A stretch of 18,912 bases of DNA, from positions 1 to 18,912 of the forward strand of contig JACDBS010000221.1 of the NCBI GenBank assembly GCA_013694795.1, written 5' to 3'. The translations under genes were made by a program, and so were the position numbers. The notes beneath the pieces are model-generated. The model worked only from the letters and a program-made list of their open reading frames with translations, was not told the origin of the DNA and did no database searches. Of the stretch, positions 1 through 5,698 are shown one piece after another. Source of the DNA: Chloroflexota bacterium. GTDB lineage: Bacteria; Chloroflexota; Limnocylindria; QHBO01. The number at the start of each line of letters is the position of its first letter. Position 1 is the stretch's first letter.

Positions 1-693
1 CGCTACGAGCGCGGCCTGCGACCGTTGCCCGGTGGCGCTGGCGAGCCGCGCGGTCCGCGCGCGATGCCGGGCGAGCGCCTGTCGGGCGGTATCCCGCCGC
101 AGCCGATCCCTGAGCGAGATGCCCGGCGCGAGCTGGAGCAGGCCCTGGCGGAGATGGATGGCCAGAGGAAGGTAGATCGGCCAATCGGCGCCCAGCGCCC
201 GCCGAGCGAGCGCGTCAAGGCGCATCGGCCCATGAGCGTCTTTGCGTTCGGCGTCAGCCGCAAGCGCCTGGAGCAGGCGGTGCGCGAGCTTGGGGTGCCG
301 GTCAACGTGGCGCGTGACCTGGACGAAGCCGATGCGGTCGTCACGCTGCGCAACTACTACAAGCGTAAGCCGGCCGCTCTGCGCGACGCCGAGTCGAACG
401 GTGTGCCGATCTACGTGCTGAAGACGAATACGACGCTCCAGATGGAGAACATGCTGGCGTCCCTGTTCGACCTCGAGGCCGATCCGCAGGAGGCGGCGCT
501 GCGCGAGACGGCCGAGGCCATCGGCCTGGTGCAGGCATCCGGGCGACCGGTCGAGCTGGCGCCGCAAAACGCCTACGTGCGCCGGCTCCAGCACCAGTTG
601 GCGGAGCGCAACGCGTTGATGTCCCGCTCGCGTGGCTCGGAGCCGAACCGCCGGGTGGAGCTCATTCCCGAGGACGGTCGGCCGTGGCGATGA
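1..693 (+). CDS. R3H-domain nucleic-acid-binding protein, C-terminal part (Ycf45/SpoIIIAA-like ATPase family), 5' truncated
   Basis: The frame is open from the first base of the window, so this is the C-terminal 230 residues of a longer protein whose ATPase core would lie upstream. The visible part has a low-complexity Arg/Pro/Glu-rich linker (about residues 10-75). Next comes a conserved alpha/beta segment beginning SVFAFGVSRKRLEQAVRELG and containing ADAVVTLRNYYKR and GVPIYVLKTNT, which resembles the tail of Ycf45-type proteins. At the end is an R3H-like motif, with YVRRLQHQLAERNALMSRS followed by GSEPNRRVELIP. R3H domains bind single-stranded nucleic acid. The stop codon TGA overlaps the ATG of the next small ORF as ATGA, so the two are probably co-transcribed and translationally coupled. 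The family call rests on recognition of the R3H tail and the preceding block. The ATPase part is inferred because it is outside the window. Confidence 0.72.
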   Translation, partial: RYERGLRPLPGGAGEPRGPRAMPGERLSGGIPPQPIPERDARRELEQALAEMDGQRKVDRPIGAQRPPSERVKAHRPMSVFAFGVSRKRLEQAVRELGVPVNVARDLDEADAVVTLRNYYKRKPAALRDAESNGVPIYVLKTNTTLQMENMLASLFDLEADPQEAALRETAEAIGLVQASGRPVELAPQNAYVRRLQHQLAERNALMSRSRGSEPNRRVELIPEDGRPWR

Positions 694-782
694 ACGGACG
701 AACGGGACGGATCGTGCTGGTCGTGATCCTGGGCCTGGTGATGCTGGCGCTCGTGGCGACGAGCGTCCTGCCGCCGGCGTGA
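690..782 (+). CDS. 30-residue single-pass membrane peptide, unknown function
   Basis: This tiny ORF starts at an ATG overlapping the upstream stop (ATGA at 690-693) and ends with a TGA at 780-782 that overlaps the GTG start of tmk (GTGA at 779-782). The product is a short basic head (MNGRTGR) followed by one hydrophobic helix of about 20 residues (IVLVVILGLVMLALVATSVL) and a PPA tail. That fits a positive-inside, single-pass membrane peptide. It exactly fills the gap between two well-supported genes with stop/start overlaps at both ends, which argues that it is translated. I do not recognise a family. It could instead be only a coupling device that delivers ribosomes to tmk. Confidence 0.55.
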   Translation: MNGRTGRIVLVVILGLVMLALVATSVLPPA

Positions 783-1426
783 CCGATGCGTCGCCGCCGC
801 GCGGCCGCTTCATCACCCTCGAGGGACCCGAGGGCAGCGGCAAGACCACGGCGGCGCGCCATCTGACCGAGTGGCTTCGAGGACGGGGGGCGCCGGTCGT
901 CCTGACCCATGAACCGGGCGGCACGCCGCTGGGCGAGGAGATCCGGCGCATCGTGCTGCACATGCGCGGCATGAGCGACGACCTCGATCCCCGCGCTGAC
1001 GCGTTGCTGTACGCCGCGGGGCGCGCCCAGCACGTGGCGCGCGTGATCAGGCCGGCCCTCGAACGTGGCGAGTGGGTCGTGTGCGCTCGATACTCCGACT
1101 CGTCGCTCGCGTACCAGGGCGCGGGGTATGGCAACGATCTGGGCGAGGTGCGCCGCCTCCAGGACTTCGCGACCTTCGGGCTGCGCCCCGACCTCACCCT
1201 GCTCCTGGACGTGCCGGTCGAGGTCGGCCTGGATCGCACCCGCCGGCGCGCCGAGTGGAACCGCTTCGAGGATACGGAGGCGGTGGCCTTTTTCGAGCAG
1301 GTGCGCGCCGCCTACCTCCGCCTGGCCGATGAGGAGCCGGATCGCATGAAGGTCGTGAATGGCTCCGGCTCCGTCGAAGCGGCCGATGCCGCCATCCGCG
1401 TCATCGTGGAGCCGCTCATCGGGTGA
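779..1426 (+). CDS. tmk: Thymidylate kinase (dTMP kinase)
   Basis: The product phosphorylates dTMP to dTDP with ATP in the cytoplasm, for DNA precursor synthesis. It has 215 residues, normal for the family. The P-loop GPEGSGKTT is at residues 16-24, followed by the acceptor-site region EPGGTPLGEEIRR. The DSSLAYQGAGYG block follows the DRY/DRH position, then LLLDVPVEVGLDRTRRR (lid region) and RFED...FFEQVRAAYLRLA. I chose GTG at 779 because it forms a GTGA overlap with the preceding small ORF and puts the P-loop at the usual distance from the N-terminus. The frame is open upstream to 632, but that would add a long non-homologous arginine-rich tail. One oddity is that the normally invariant Asp of the DR(Y/H) motif is Ala103 (sequence CARY). 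A tmk next to a DarA/YaaQ gene is a known arrangement in Firmicutes. Confidence 0.93.
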   Translation: MTDASPPRGRFITLEGPEGSGKTTAARHLTEWLRGRGAPVVLTHEPGGTPLGEEIRRIVLHMRGMSDDLDPRADALLYAAGRAQHVARVIRPALERGEWVVCARYSDSSLAYQGAGYGNDLGEVRRLQDFATFGLRPDLTLLLDVPVEVGLDRTRRRAEWNRFEDTEAVAFFEQVRAAYLRLADEEPDRMKVVNGSGSVEAADAAIRVIVEPLIG

Positions 1427-1520
1427 TCGCTAGTTCTCCGGCGGAACGCGCTCGACAATGCGGCCCAGGGAAGCGTGCGGAGGGGTGCGTGACGGGTGGC
1501 CCTCGGGTGCTCACCTGCGC

Positions 1521-1526
1521 CATAAT
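1521..1526 (+). promoter_or_regulatory. Possible -10 element for darA
   Basis: CATAAT is a good match to the sigma70-type -10 consensus, sits in the 130-base gap after tmk and lies 31 bases before the darA start. It stands out in otherwise GC-rich DNA. I see no convincing -35 hexamer at the right spacing, so this is a weak call. Confidence 0.25.
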
Positions 1527-1556
1527 CGAACCCCGAATGAAGGAGCCGTGCCAGCG

Positions 1557-1886
1557 ATGAAGCTCGTCACCGCCATCGTGCATAACGAGGATGCCGCGAC
1601 GCTGGTCGACGCGCTGCTCGAGAAGGAGTACCGCGCCACGCGGTTCAACTCATCGGGCGGCTTCCTCAAGCAGGGAAACGCCACGATCCTCGTGGGCGTG
1701 GAGGATAACCAGGTCGATGCGGTCCTCGAGATCGTCAGCGCCAACTGCCATTCGCGCAAGCAGTTCGTGAACCCCATGCCACCCATCATGGAGCCTGGCG
1801 AGTTCTACATGCCTTACCCGGTCGAGGTCGAGGTTGGCGGCGCCACCGTCTTCGTGATGCCCGTTGAGCGTTTCGAGCGCCTTTAG
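1557..1886 (+). CDS. darA: Cyclic-di-AMP receptor, PII-like (DarA/PstA/YaaQ family)
   Basis: This 109-residue protein matches the length and core of the PII-like c-di-AMP receptors. The N-terminal strand is KLVTAIVHNEDA, then comes the signature ATRFNSSGGFLKQGNATIL with VGVEDNQVDAVLEIV. A Cys/Arg block (NCHSRKQF) and a C-terminal strand GATVFVMPVERF follow. Characterised family members form trimers that bind c-di-AMP at subunit interfaces; their downstream targets are poorly defined. The ATG at 1557 is chosen because an AAGGAG Shine-Dalgarno (1540-1545) lies 11 bases before it and the homologous core begins immediately. The frame extends upstream to 1458 without family resemblance. The tmk neighbour supports the call. 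Its presence implies c-di-AMP signalling in this organism (inference). Confidence 0.93.
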   Translation: MKLVTAIVHNEDAATLVDALLEKEYRATRFNSSGGFLKQGNATILVGVEDNQVDAVLEIVSANCHSRKQFVNPMPPIMEPGEFYMPYPVEVEVGGATVFVMPVERFERL

Positions 1887-2073
1887 GCCGATGCGGCCAA
1901 TGACTCTCGCCCGAAGTTACCCCGGAGCGGAACCAGCAGCCACGCAGGGCGTCCATTGCGAGTCAACGTGGCGTCGTGGTGCGCACCGGGGCAATTTCCG
2001 GCCAGGTTGGCGCGCGGAGCGCGACGAAGTTGGCCGTTAGTTCCGCTGGCGGACCACCACAACCAGCCCGCCG

Positions 2074-2685
2074 ATGAGCACCACCGCGCCCGCCTGGGTC
2101 TCCAGCCTTGAGACCCATGCGCCGGACGTCGTCGCTTGCTGGCGCGCGTTCGATTGGAGCCTTCCCGGACTGAAGTCATTGCGGCGCGAGCTGCGCGCCC
2201 GGGTCGGCGAGGGGCACGCGCCGCGCATCCTCGCGCAGCAGGAGGCGGTGGGCGACGCCCTGGAGGCGGTGCTTCGCAAGCTGCCCGAGCGGCTGCTCCG
2301 CGCCCCCGGCGGCGAGGAGGACTGGAACGTGGCCCAGGCCTTCGCGCACACGACCGCGGCGCGGCGCTTCCTGGCCACCTGGGCCGCGCTGGACGCCGAT
2401 GGCCGCGGGCCGGACGACCGCCCGCCGGTCGTCACGCCATCCGTCCCTGGGCGTCCCGACGCGACGCGCGAGGAGCTTTTGGTGCTCCTGGACAAGTCTC
2501 GCCGCCGAATCCGCGAGGCGGCCGCACGCATCGAGGGAGGTGAGATGCGGCGCTGCAACGTTGAGCACCCCCTGGTCGGGCATCTGCGCTGCGGGGAGTG
2601 GCTGCTCTTCATCGGCCTCCACGACTGCATGCATCTCGAGCAGCTCCACCGCCTGCTCGAGGCCGATGCGTCGCTCGATGCCTGA
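2074..2685 (+). CDS. DinB-like four-helix-bundle protein, putative metal-dependent hydrolase or thiol-dependent enzyme
   Basis: The 203-residue protein is mainly helical. It has a His in a DinB-type context at residue 92 (NVAQAFAHTTAARRF) and a C-terminal HDCMH pair (His183 and His187) in FIGLHDCMHLEQLHRLL. Three histidines placed like this resemble the metal site of the DinB/DUF664 superfamily, whose members include mycothiol- or bacillithiol-dependent enzymes and many uncharacterised proteins. No reaction can be assigned. The ATG at 2074 is the first start in a clearly helical frame. The 3' end overlaps the next gene by eight bases, so the two probably form a pair. Membership of the superfamily is likely, specific function unknown. 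Confidence 0.62.
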   Translation: MSTTAPAWVSSLETHAPDVVACWRAFDWSLPGLKSLRRELRARVGEGHAPRILAQQEAVGDALEAVLRKLPERLLRAPGGEEDWNVAQAFAHTTAARRFLATWAALDADGRGPDDRPPVVTPSVPGRPDATREELLVLLDKSRRRIREAAARIEGGEMRRCNVEHPLVGHLRCGEWLLFIGLHDCMHLEQLHRLLEADASLDA

Positions 2686-3808
2686 ACGTCCGGCGCCGCT
2701 CGTCCTCGTCACGACGCCCCTTGGAGGACAGCCGTTCGGCACTCATGCGGCGATCGCCGCGGACGGACAGAGGCTGCTGGCCACCGACCTGTTGCGTCGG
2801 CTGGGTCGCCTGGGTGCGGCGGCCACGCCACTCCCATCCGTCCCACCGTCCGACGACGCATTCCACTGGGGGGGGTGGTTCACCGCCGGCGCGCGTGCTG
2901 TGCTCGGTGCAGCGGAGGCGCCGGTGGACGCCATCGGATACGCCGGCGGCGGTGCCATGGCGCTCCTGTCGGATGACGGGGTTGAGGCACTCCTCTCCCC
3001 GATCCAAGGCGAGGTGGTCGCCAACAATCGATTCAGTGCCGATGCGTTCGTCGTCGCCGGTGATCTCGACATGGCCCTCGCGACGCTCGAAGACTGCGAG
3101 ACCGATAACGCCGCTCCCCGACGGCTGAACGATGCCGGATTCGCCTGGCGCGATCTTGGCGCGACGCCGTGGGCGCGGTTCGACGTCGACACGACCCTGG
3201 ATCTTGCCCTTCTCCGGCTCGCCACGCGCCTGTCCGGCACACGACCGCTCGACACATCGGTCCGCGGCTACCTGGACATGGCGCGGTTGCCCGGCGACCG
3301 AGCGCTGGAGGTTCCGCATCTCGATCAGCTGGGCGAGGTCATCCGCGACCGCGGCGCCGAGCTTGTCGTCGCCGGACGGGTGCCAGGTGCAACCTGGCAG
3401 GAGCTTGAGACGGAGGCCGCGTGTCGGGTTCGTGGCGTCGTCGAGGAACGCGGCATGCGCTCCGCGCGTGGCGCCGGCGAGCCGCCGCGCTCCATCCTTG
3501 CCGCGCTCATGGCGCTCTCATCGCCGTCGGAGCTGGTGGCGGAGCTGGCGCGGCTGGGGGACGCGGTCGTGCTCGACTCGCGGGTGCTGATGGCATCGGT
3601 GGCTGGCTCCGCCGACGCGATGGCCTGGCCGCCGGAGGAGGAGCGCTTCGCATCGGACTTCGGCGACTTCGGCCGCGTGGCCACGCCGTGGCTACGGGAG
3701 CTGACCGAGGCCGCGGCGGGCGCATCCGTCCCGTTCCTGTTCGGCGGGCATGCCCTGGTCAGCGATGGGTTGCGGCTCATCGTGGCGGCCGCCTGGCAGG
3801 GACGGTAG
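2678..3808 (+). CDS. Protein of unknown function, weakly nucleotidyltransferase-like N-terminal half
   Basis: Start is the ATG at 2678, which overlaps the DinB-like gene by eight bases (the frame is open much further upstream as a shadow). The product has 376 residues and no signal peptide or membrane helix. The first half begins APLVLVTTPLGGQPFGTH and contains GYAGGGAMALLSDDG, VVANNRFSADAFVVAGDLD and CETDNAAPRRLNDAGF, then FDVDTTLDLALLRLA. The last two blocks resemble the tail of MobA/CofC-type nucleotidyltransferases (a DN motif, then D-x-D-T-x-x-D-L). I cannot find a clear N-terminal nucleotide-binding signature such as LAGGxGxRxG. The second half (about residues 200-376) has a repeated Ala/Leu-rich helical pattern and the block PFLFGGHALVSDGLRLIV. 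I do not recognise the family and assign no function. Confidence 0.6.
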   Translation: MPERPAPLVLVTTPLGGQPFGTHAAIAADGQRLLATDLLRRLGRLGAAATPLPSVPPSDDAFHWGGWFTAGARAVLGAAEAPVDAIGYAGGGAMALLSDDGVEALLSPIQGEVVANNRFSADAFVVAGDLDMALATLEDCETDNAAPRRLNDAGFAWRDLGATPWARFDVDTTLDLALLRLATRLSGTRPLDTSVRGYLDMARLPGDRALEVPHLDQLGEVIRDRGAELVVAGRVPGATWQELETEAACRVRGVVEERGMRSARGAGEPPRSILAALMALSSPSELVAELARLGDAVVLDSRVLMASVAGSADAMAWPPEEERFASDFGDFGRVATPWLRELTEAAAGASVPFLFGGHALVSDGLRLIVAAAWQGR

Positions 3809-3816
3809 TTACCGGC

Positions 3817-3836
3817 GGTCATGACCACTCAAGTGG
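3817..3836. repeat. Two adjacent DNA dyads: GGTCATGACC palindrome and CCACT-CA-AGTGG inverted repeat
   Basis: GGTCATGACC (3817-3826) is a perfect 10-bp palindrome. It shares two bases with CCACT/AGTGG (3825-3829 and 3832-3836, two-base spacer). They lie just after the stop of the upstream gene. They could bind a dimeric regulator, but distance from the candidate nuo -10 (over 200 bases) makes a direct operator role uncertain. Confidence 0.3.
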
Positions 3837-3857
3837 CGATACGTGTCCCGAGGGCCA

Positions 3858-3884
3858 ACTCCGGCGGCGTTCGTTCACCGGAGT
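3858..3884 (+). other. Hairpin, 7-bp stem and 13-base loop
   Basis: ACTCCGG (3858-3864) pairs with CCGGAGT (3878-3884). It lies 50 bases after the stop at 3808, where a transcript end would be expected, but no U-run follows. It could be a 3'-end or processing structure, or chance in GC-rich DNA. Confidence 0.25.
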
Positions 3885-3985
3885 GGACACCGATGCGCAC
3901 GAAGCGCGCCCGGCGGCGCCGTTCACGCTCGCCGTCGACCGCTGGACTGGACAAACTCCGCCCGAGCCCGGGGTCTGGCGCGATT

Positions 3986-4003
3986 TGACCATCACAGTGG
4001 TCA
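3986..4003. promoter_or_regulatory. Perfect inverted repeat TGACCA-N6-TGGTCA, possible operator
   Basis: TGACCA at 3986-3991 and TGGTCA at 3998-4003 are perfect reverse complements separated by six bases (TCACAG). The repeat lies about 50 bases upstream of the candidate nuo -10 element, a usual distance for an activator site. The half-site TGACC/GGTCA is the same as in the palindrome at 3817-3826. No regulator can be named from sequence alone. Confidence 0.35.
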
Positions 4004-4050
4004 CACACTCGTCCAGGCCAGCAGCAGGCGGACCGCGGCGCGAGATGCGC

Positions 4051-4059
4051 TGCTAGACT
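4051..4059 (+). promoter_or_regulatory. Extended -10-like promoter element for nuo operon
   Basis: TGCTAGACT fits the extended -10 form TGnTAnnnT. Transcription starting 6-8 bases downstream would give a leader of about 100 bases before nuoA. A clear -35 hexamer is lacking, as is common with extended -10 promoters. A similar CTAGAAT occurs ahead of nuoJ. Confidence 0.35.
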
Positions 4060-4114
4060 GTGGATCGAGGCGCGCGCCGGGGCAGGCGCCGCACAAGAAC
4101 AAGCACAAGACCGT

Positions 4115-4131
4115 CGGGCCGCTGAGGCCCG
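4115..4131 (+). other. 5'UTR hairpin ahead of nuoA, 6-bp GC stem
   Basis: CGGGCC (4115-4120) pairs with GGCCCG (4126-4131) around a five-base loop GCTGA. It lies 36 bases before the nuoA start, within the predicted leader. It has no U-run, so it is not an obvious terminator. It may stabilise the message. Confidence 0.3.
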
Positions 4132-4167
4132 TTCAGTAACCACCGCGCGTGCAACCCCGGAGTGGAT

Positions 4168-4527
4168 ATGGATCACACCGGCCTGCTCTACGTCATCGGA
4201 TTCGGATTTGCCGCGACGACCTTCGTCTTCGGCACGATCGGATTCAGCTGGCTCATCACGCATCGGCGACGGCGTCCCCAGAAGGGCCTGCCGTACGAGT
4301 CGGGCGTCGACACCATCGGTGACACCTGGAGCCGCTTCGGCCTGGCCTTCTACCTCTACGCCCTGCTGTTCGTGGCCTTCGACGTGGAGATCATCTTCGT
4401 CTACCTGTGGGCGGTCACCGTCCGGGCCCTCGAGTTCCAGGGGATCATCCTGATCGGCGTCTTCCTCACGATTCTCATGTTCGGCGAGTTCTACGCGTGG
4501 AAGAAGGGTGACCTCCGATGGCAGTAG
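4168..4527 (+). CDS. nuoA: NADH-quinone oxidoreductase subunit A (NuoA)
   Basis: NuoA is a small membrane subunit at the junction between the peripheral and membrane arms of complex I, next to the quinone chamber. The product has 119 residues with three hydrophobic helices (about residues 7-30, 58-80 and 88-110). The family signature spans LPYESGVDTIG and RFGLAFYLYALLFVAFDVEI, then YLWAV. The ATG at 4168 is preferred because GGAG (4159-4162) sits five bases upstream. A GTG at 4162 would overlap that ribosome site. In the conserved loop the usual Cys of YECG is Ser45 (YESG), a variant also seen in other bacteria. The 3' end overlaps nuoB by ten bases. Confidence 0.95.
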   Translation: MDHTGLLYVIGFGFAATTFVFGTIGFSWLITHRRRRPQKGLPYESGVDTIGDTWSRFGLAFYLYALLFVAFDVEIIFVYLWAVTVRALEFQGIILIGVFLTILMFGEFYAWKKGDLRWQ

Positions 4528-5150
4528 ACCGACCGACCAGCGACGCGTCGGCACCGATCATCATCGGTGACCAGGCGCGCGCCGACGAGCTGCTCAGCCC
4601 GTTCGGCATGGAGGAGCACCCGCAGGGCGGGTTCCACGGCCTGCTCGAGGTGATCCCGACCAAGGCGGACTACGTGCTGGACCTGATCCGCGCGAACTCG
4701 CTGTGGCCGCTCCTGTCCGGCCTGAGCTGCTGCGCCATCGAGATGATGAGCACCGCGACGAGCGTGAATGACATCGACCGCTTCGGCATGTTCCCGTTCC
4801 GTGCCAGCCCGCGACAGGCGGACGTGCTCATCGTTGCCGGTACGCTGACCACGAAGATGGCCGGTCCGCTGGTGCGCCTGTGGGAGCAGATGCCGGAGCC
4901 GAAGTGGTGCGTCGCCATGGGCACGTGTACCACGTCGGGCGGCCGGTTCAAGCGCAGCTACAGCGTGGTCCAGGGGGTGGACCGCGTCATGCCGGTTGAC
5001 GTGTACGTTCCCGGCTGCCCGCCGCGCCCGGAAGGGCTCATCTACGGAATGATGAAGCTCCACGAGCTCGTCAAGCAGCGACGCGGCGAGTGGCGCACCT
5101 ACGTCGATCGCGGGCCGCAGCGCACGCATTGGGAAGGAGACGTGCGCTGA
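4518..5150 (+). CDS. nuoB: NADH-quinone oxidoreductase subunit B (NuoB)
   Basis: NuoB carries the terminal [4Fe-4S] cluster N2, which hands electrons to quinone. All four expected ligands are present: Cys71 and Cys72 (LSCCAIEMM), Cys137 (MGTCTTSGG) and Cys167 (VPGCPPRPE). The product has 210 residues, with a roughly 45-residue N-terminal segment before the conserved core (FHGLLEVIPTKADYVLD). The ATG at 4518 overlaps the end of nuoA. The 3' end carries an AAGGAG sequence (5134-5139) that appears to serve as ribosome site for nuoC. Nothing in this subunit is degenerate, so the last step of electron transfer to quinone looks intact. Confidence 0.97.
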   Translation: MAVDRPTSDASAPIIIGDQARADELLSPFGMEEHPQGGFHGLLEVIPTKADYVLDLIRANSLWPLLSGLSCCAIEMMSTATSVNDIDRFGMFPFRASPRQADVLIVAGTLTTKMAGPLVRLWEQMPEPKWCVAMGTCTTSGGRFKRSYSVVQGVDRVMPVDVYVPGCPPRPEGLIYGMMKLHELVKQRRGEWRTYVDRGPQRTHWEGDVR

Positions 5151-5698
5151 GCACGCCCGCCCTGGCCGGGTCGCTCGTCAGACTGCTGACCGAGCGCTTC
5201 GGATCCGACCTGCGCGACCTGGGGACCGATGAGGACACTGTCGAGTTCACGATCGACGGCGCACGCAACATCGAGGTCCTGACCGCCCTGCGCGACGATC
5301 CCGATCTCGACTTCTTCATGCTCGCCGATGAGGCAGCCGTGGACTACGGCCTGGACGCCCATTTCGAGGTCGTCTACCACCTGTTCAGTTGGAAGCATCC
5401 CGCCTGGCTCCGCGTCCGCGCCCGCGTCGATCGCTCCGATCCGCGCATCGAGACCATCACCCACCTGTGGGAGGGCGCCTCGTTCCACGAGCGCGAGATG
5501 TACGACATGATGGGCATCGTCTTCACTGGCAACCGCGATCTGCGGCGCATCTACATGTCGCCCGACTATCGATCATTCCCGCAGCGCAGGGATTTCGTGC
5601 TGCCCGATGACGCGGCCGATTCGCCCGCGGCCGGGGTGAATCCACTCGAGCGTCCGGAGACATGGGACCTGTCGCGCTTCGGGGATGGATCGCGATGA
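5147..5698 (+). CDS. nuoC: NADH-quinone oxidoreductase subunit C (NuoC)
   Basis: NuoC is a peripheral-arm subunit of complex I that packs against NuoD. The signature is HLWEGASFHEREMYDMMGIV followed by FTGNRDLRRIYM and SFPQRRDFVLP. The core gives about 183 residues, typical for a separate NuoC. The start is uncertain. The family-like sequence begins right after the nuoB stop, and no ATG exists there. A CTG at 5147 forms a CTGA overlap with the nuoB stop and is placed seven bases after AAGGAG (5134-5139), ideal spacing. Alternative in-frame starts are TTG 5129 and GTG 5090, which lack ribosome sites and add Arg/Ala-rich residues encoded inside nuoB. The 3' end overlaps nuoD as ATGA. Confidence 0.93.
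   Translation: MSTPALAGSLVRLLTERFGSDLRDLGTDEDTVEFTIDGARNIEVLTALRDDPDLDFFMLADEAAVDYGLDAHFEVVYHLFSWKHPAWLRVRARVDRSDPRIETITHLWEGASFHEREMYDMMGIVFTGNRDLRRIYMSPDYRSFPQRRDFVLPDDAADSPAAGVNPLERPETWDLSRFGDGSR

Larger units (their letters stand above)
3809..4167. promoter_or_regulatory. Gene-free control region upstream of the nuo operon
   Basis: This 359-base stretch holds no ORF with believable protein character. It contains, in order: a 10-bp palindrome next to a second dyad (3817-3836), a 7-bp-stem hairpin (3858-3884), a 6-bp inverted repeat with a 6-base spacer (3986-4003), an extended -10-like element (4051-4059) and a 5'UTR hairpin (4115-4131). It is the only long gap before the operon, so it most likely contains the nuo promoter and its control sites. 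No T-rich intrinsic terminator for the upstream gene is visible. Confidence 0.5.

Noticed and set aside
632..778. Longer N-terminus for thymidylate kinase starting at 632
   Set aside because: It would overlap the R3H gene and the small membrane ORF and adds residues unlike the family. GTG 779 fits the overlap pattern and the P-loop position.
1537..1560. Seven-codon ORF ATG AAG GAG ... TGA whose stop overlaps the darA start
   Set aside because: The AAGGAG inside it is better explained as the darA ribosome site, and the mini-ORF has no ribosome site of its own.
3421..4056. Plus-strand ORF running from inside the 376-residue gene into the nuo upstream region
   Set aside because: The first part is a shadow frame of the real gene. 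The extension has random Arg/Pro/Gly-rich sequence and covers the promoter-like elements.
4162..4167. GTG at 4162 as the nuoA start
   Set aside because: It overlaps the GGAG ribosome site, whereas ATG 4168 has that site at a normal five-base distance.
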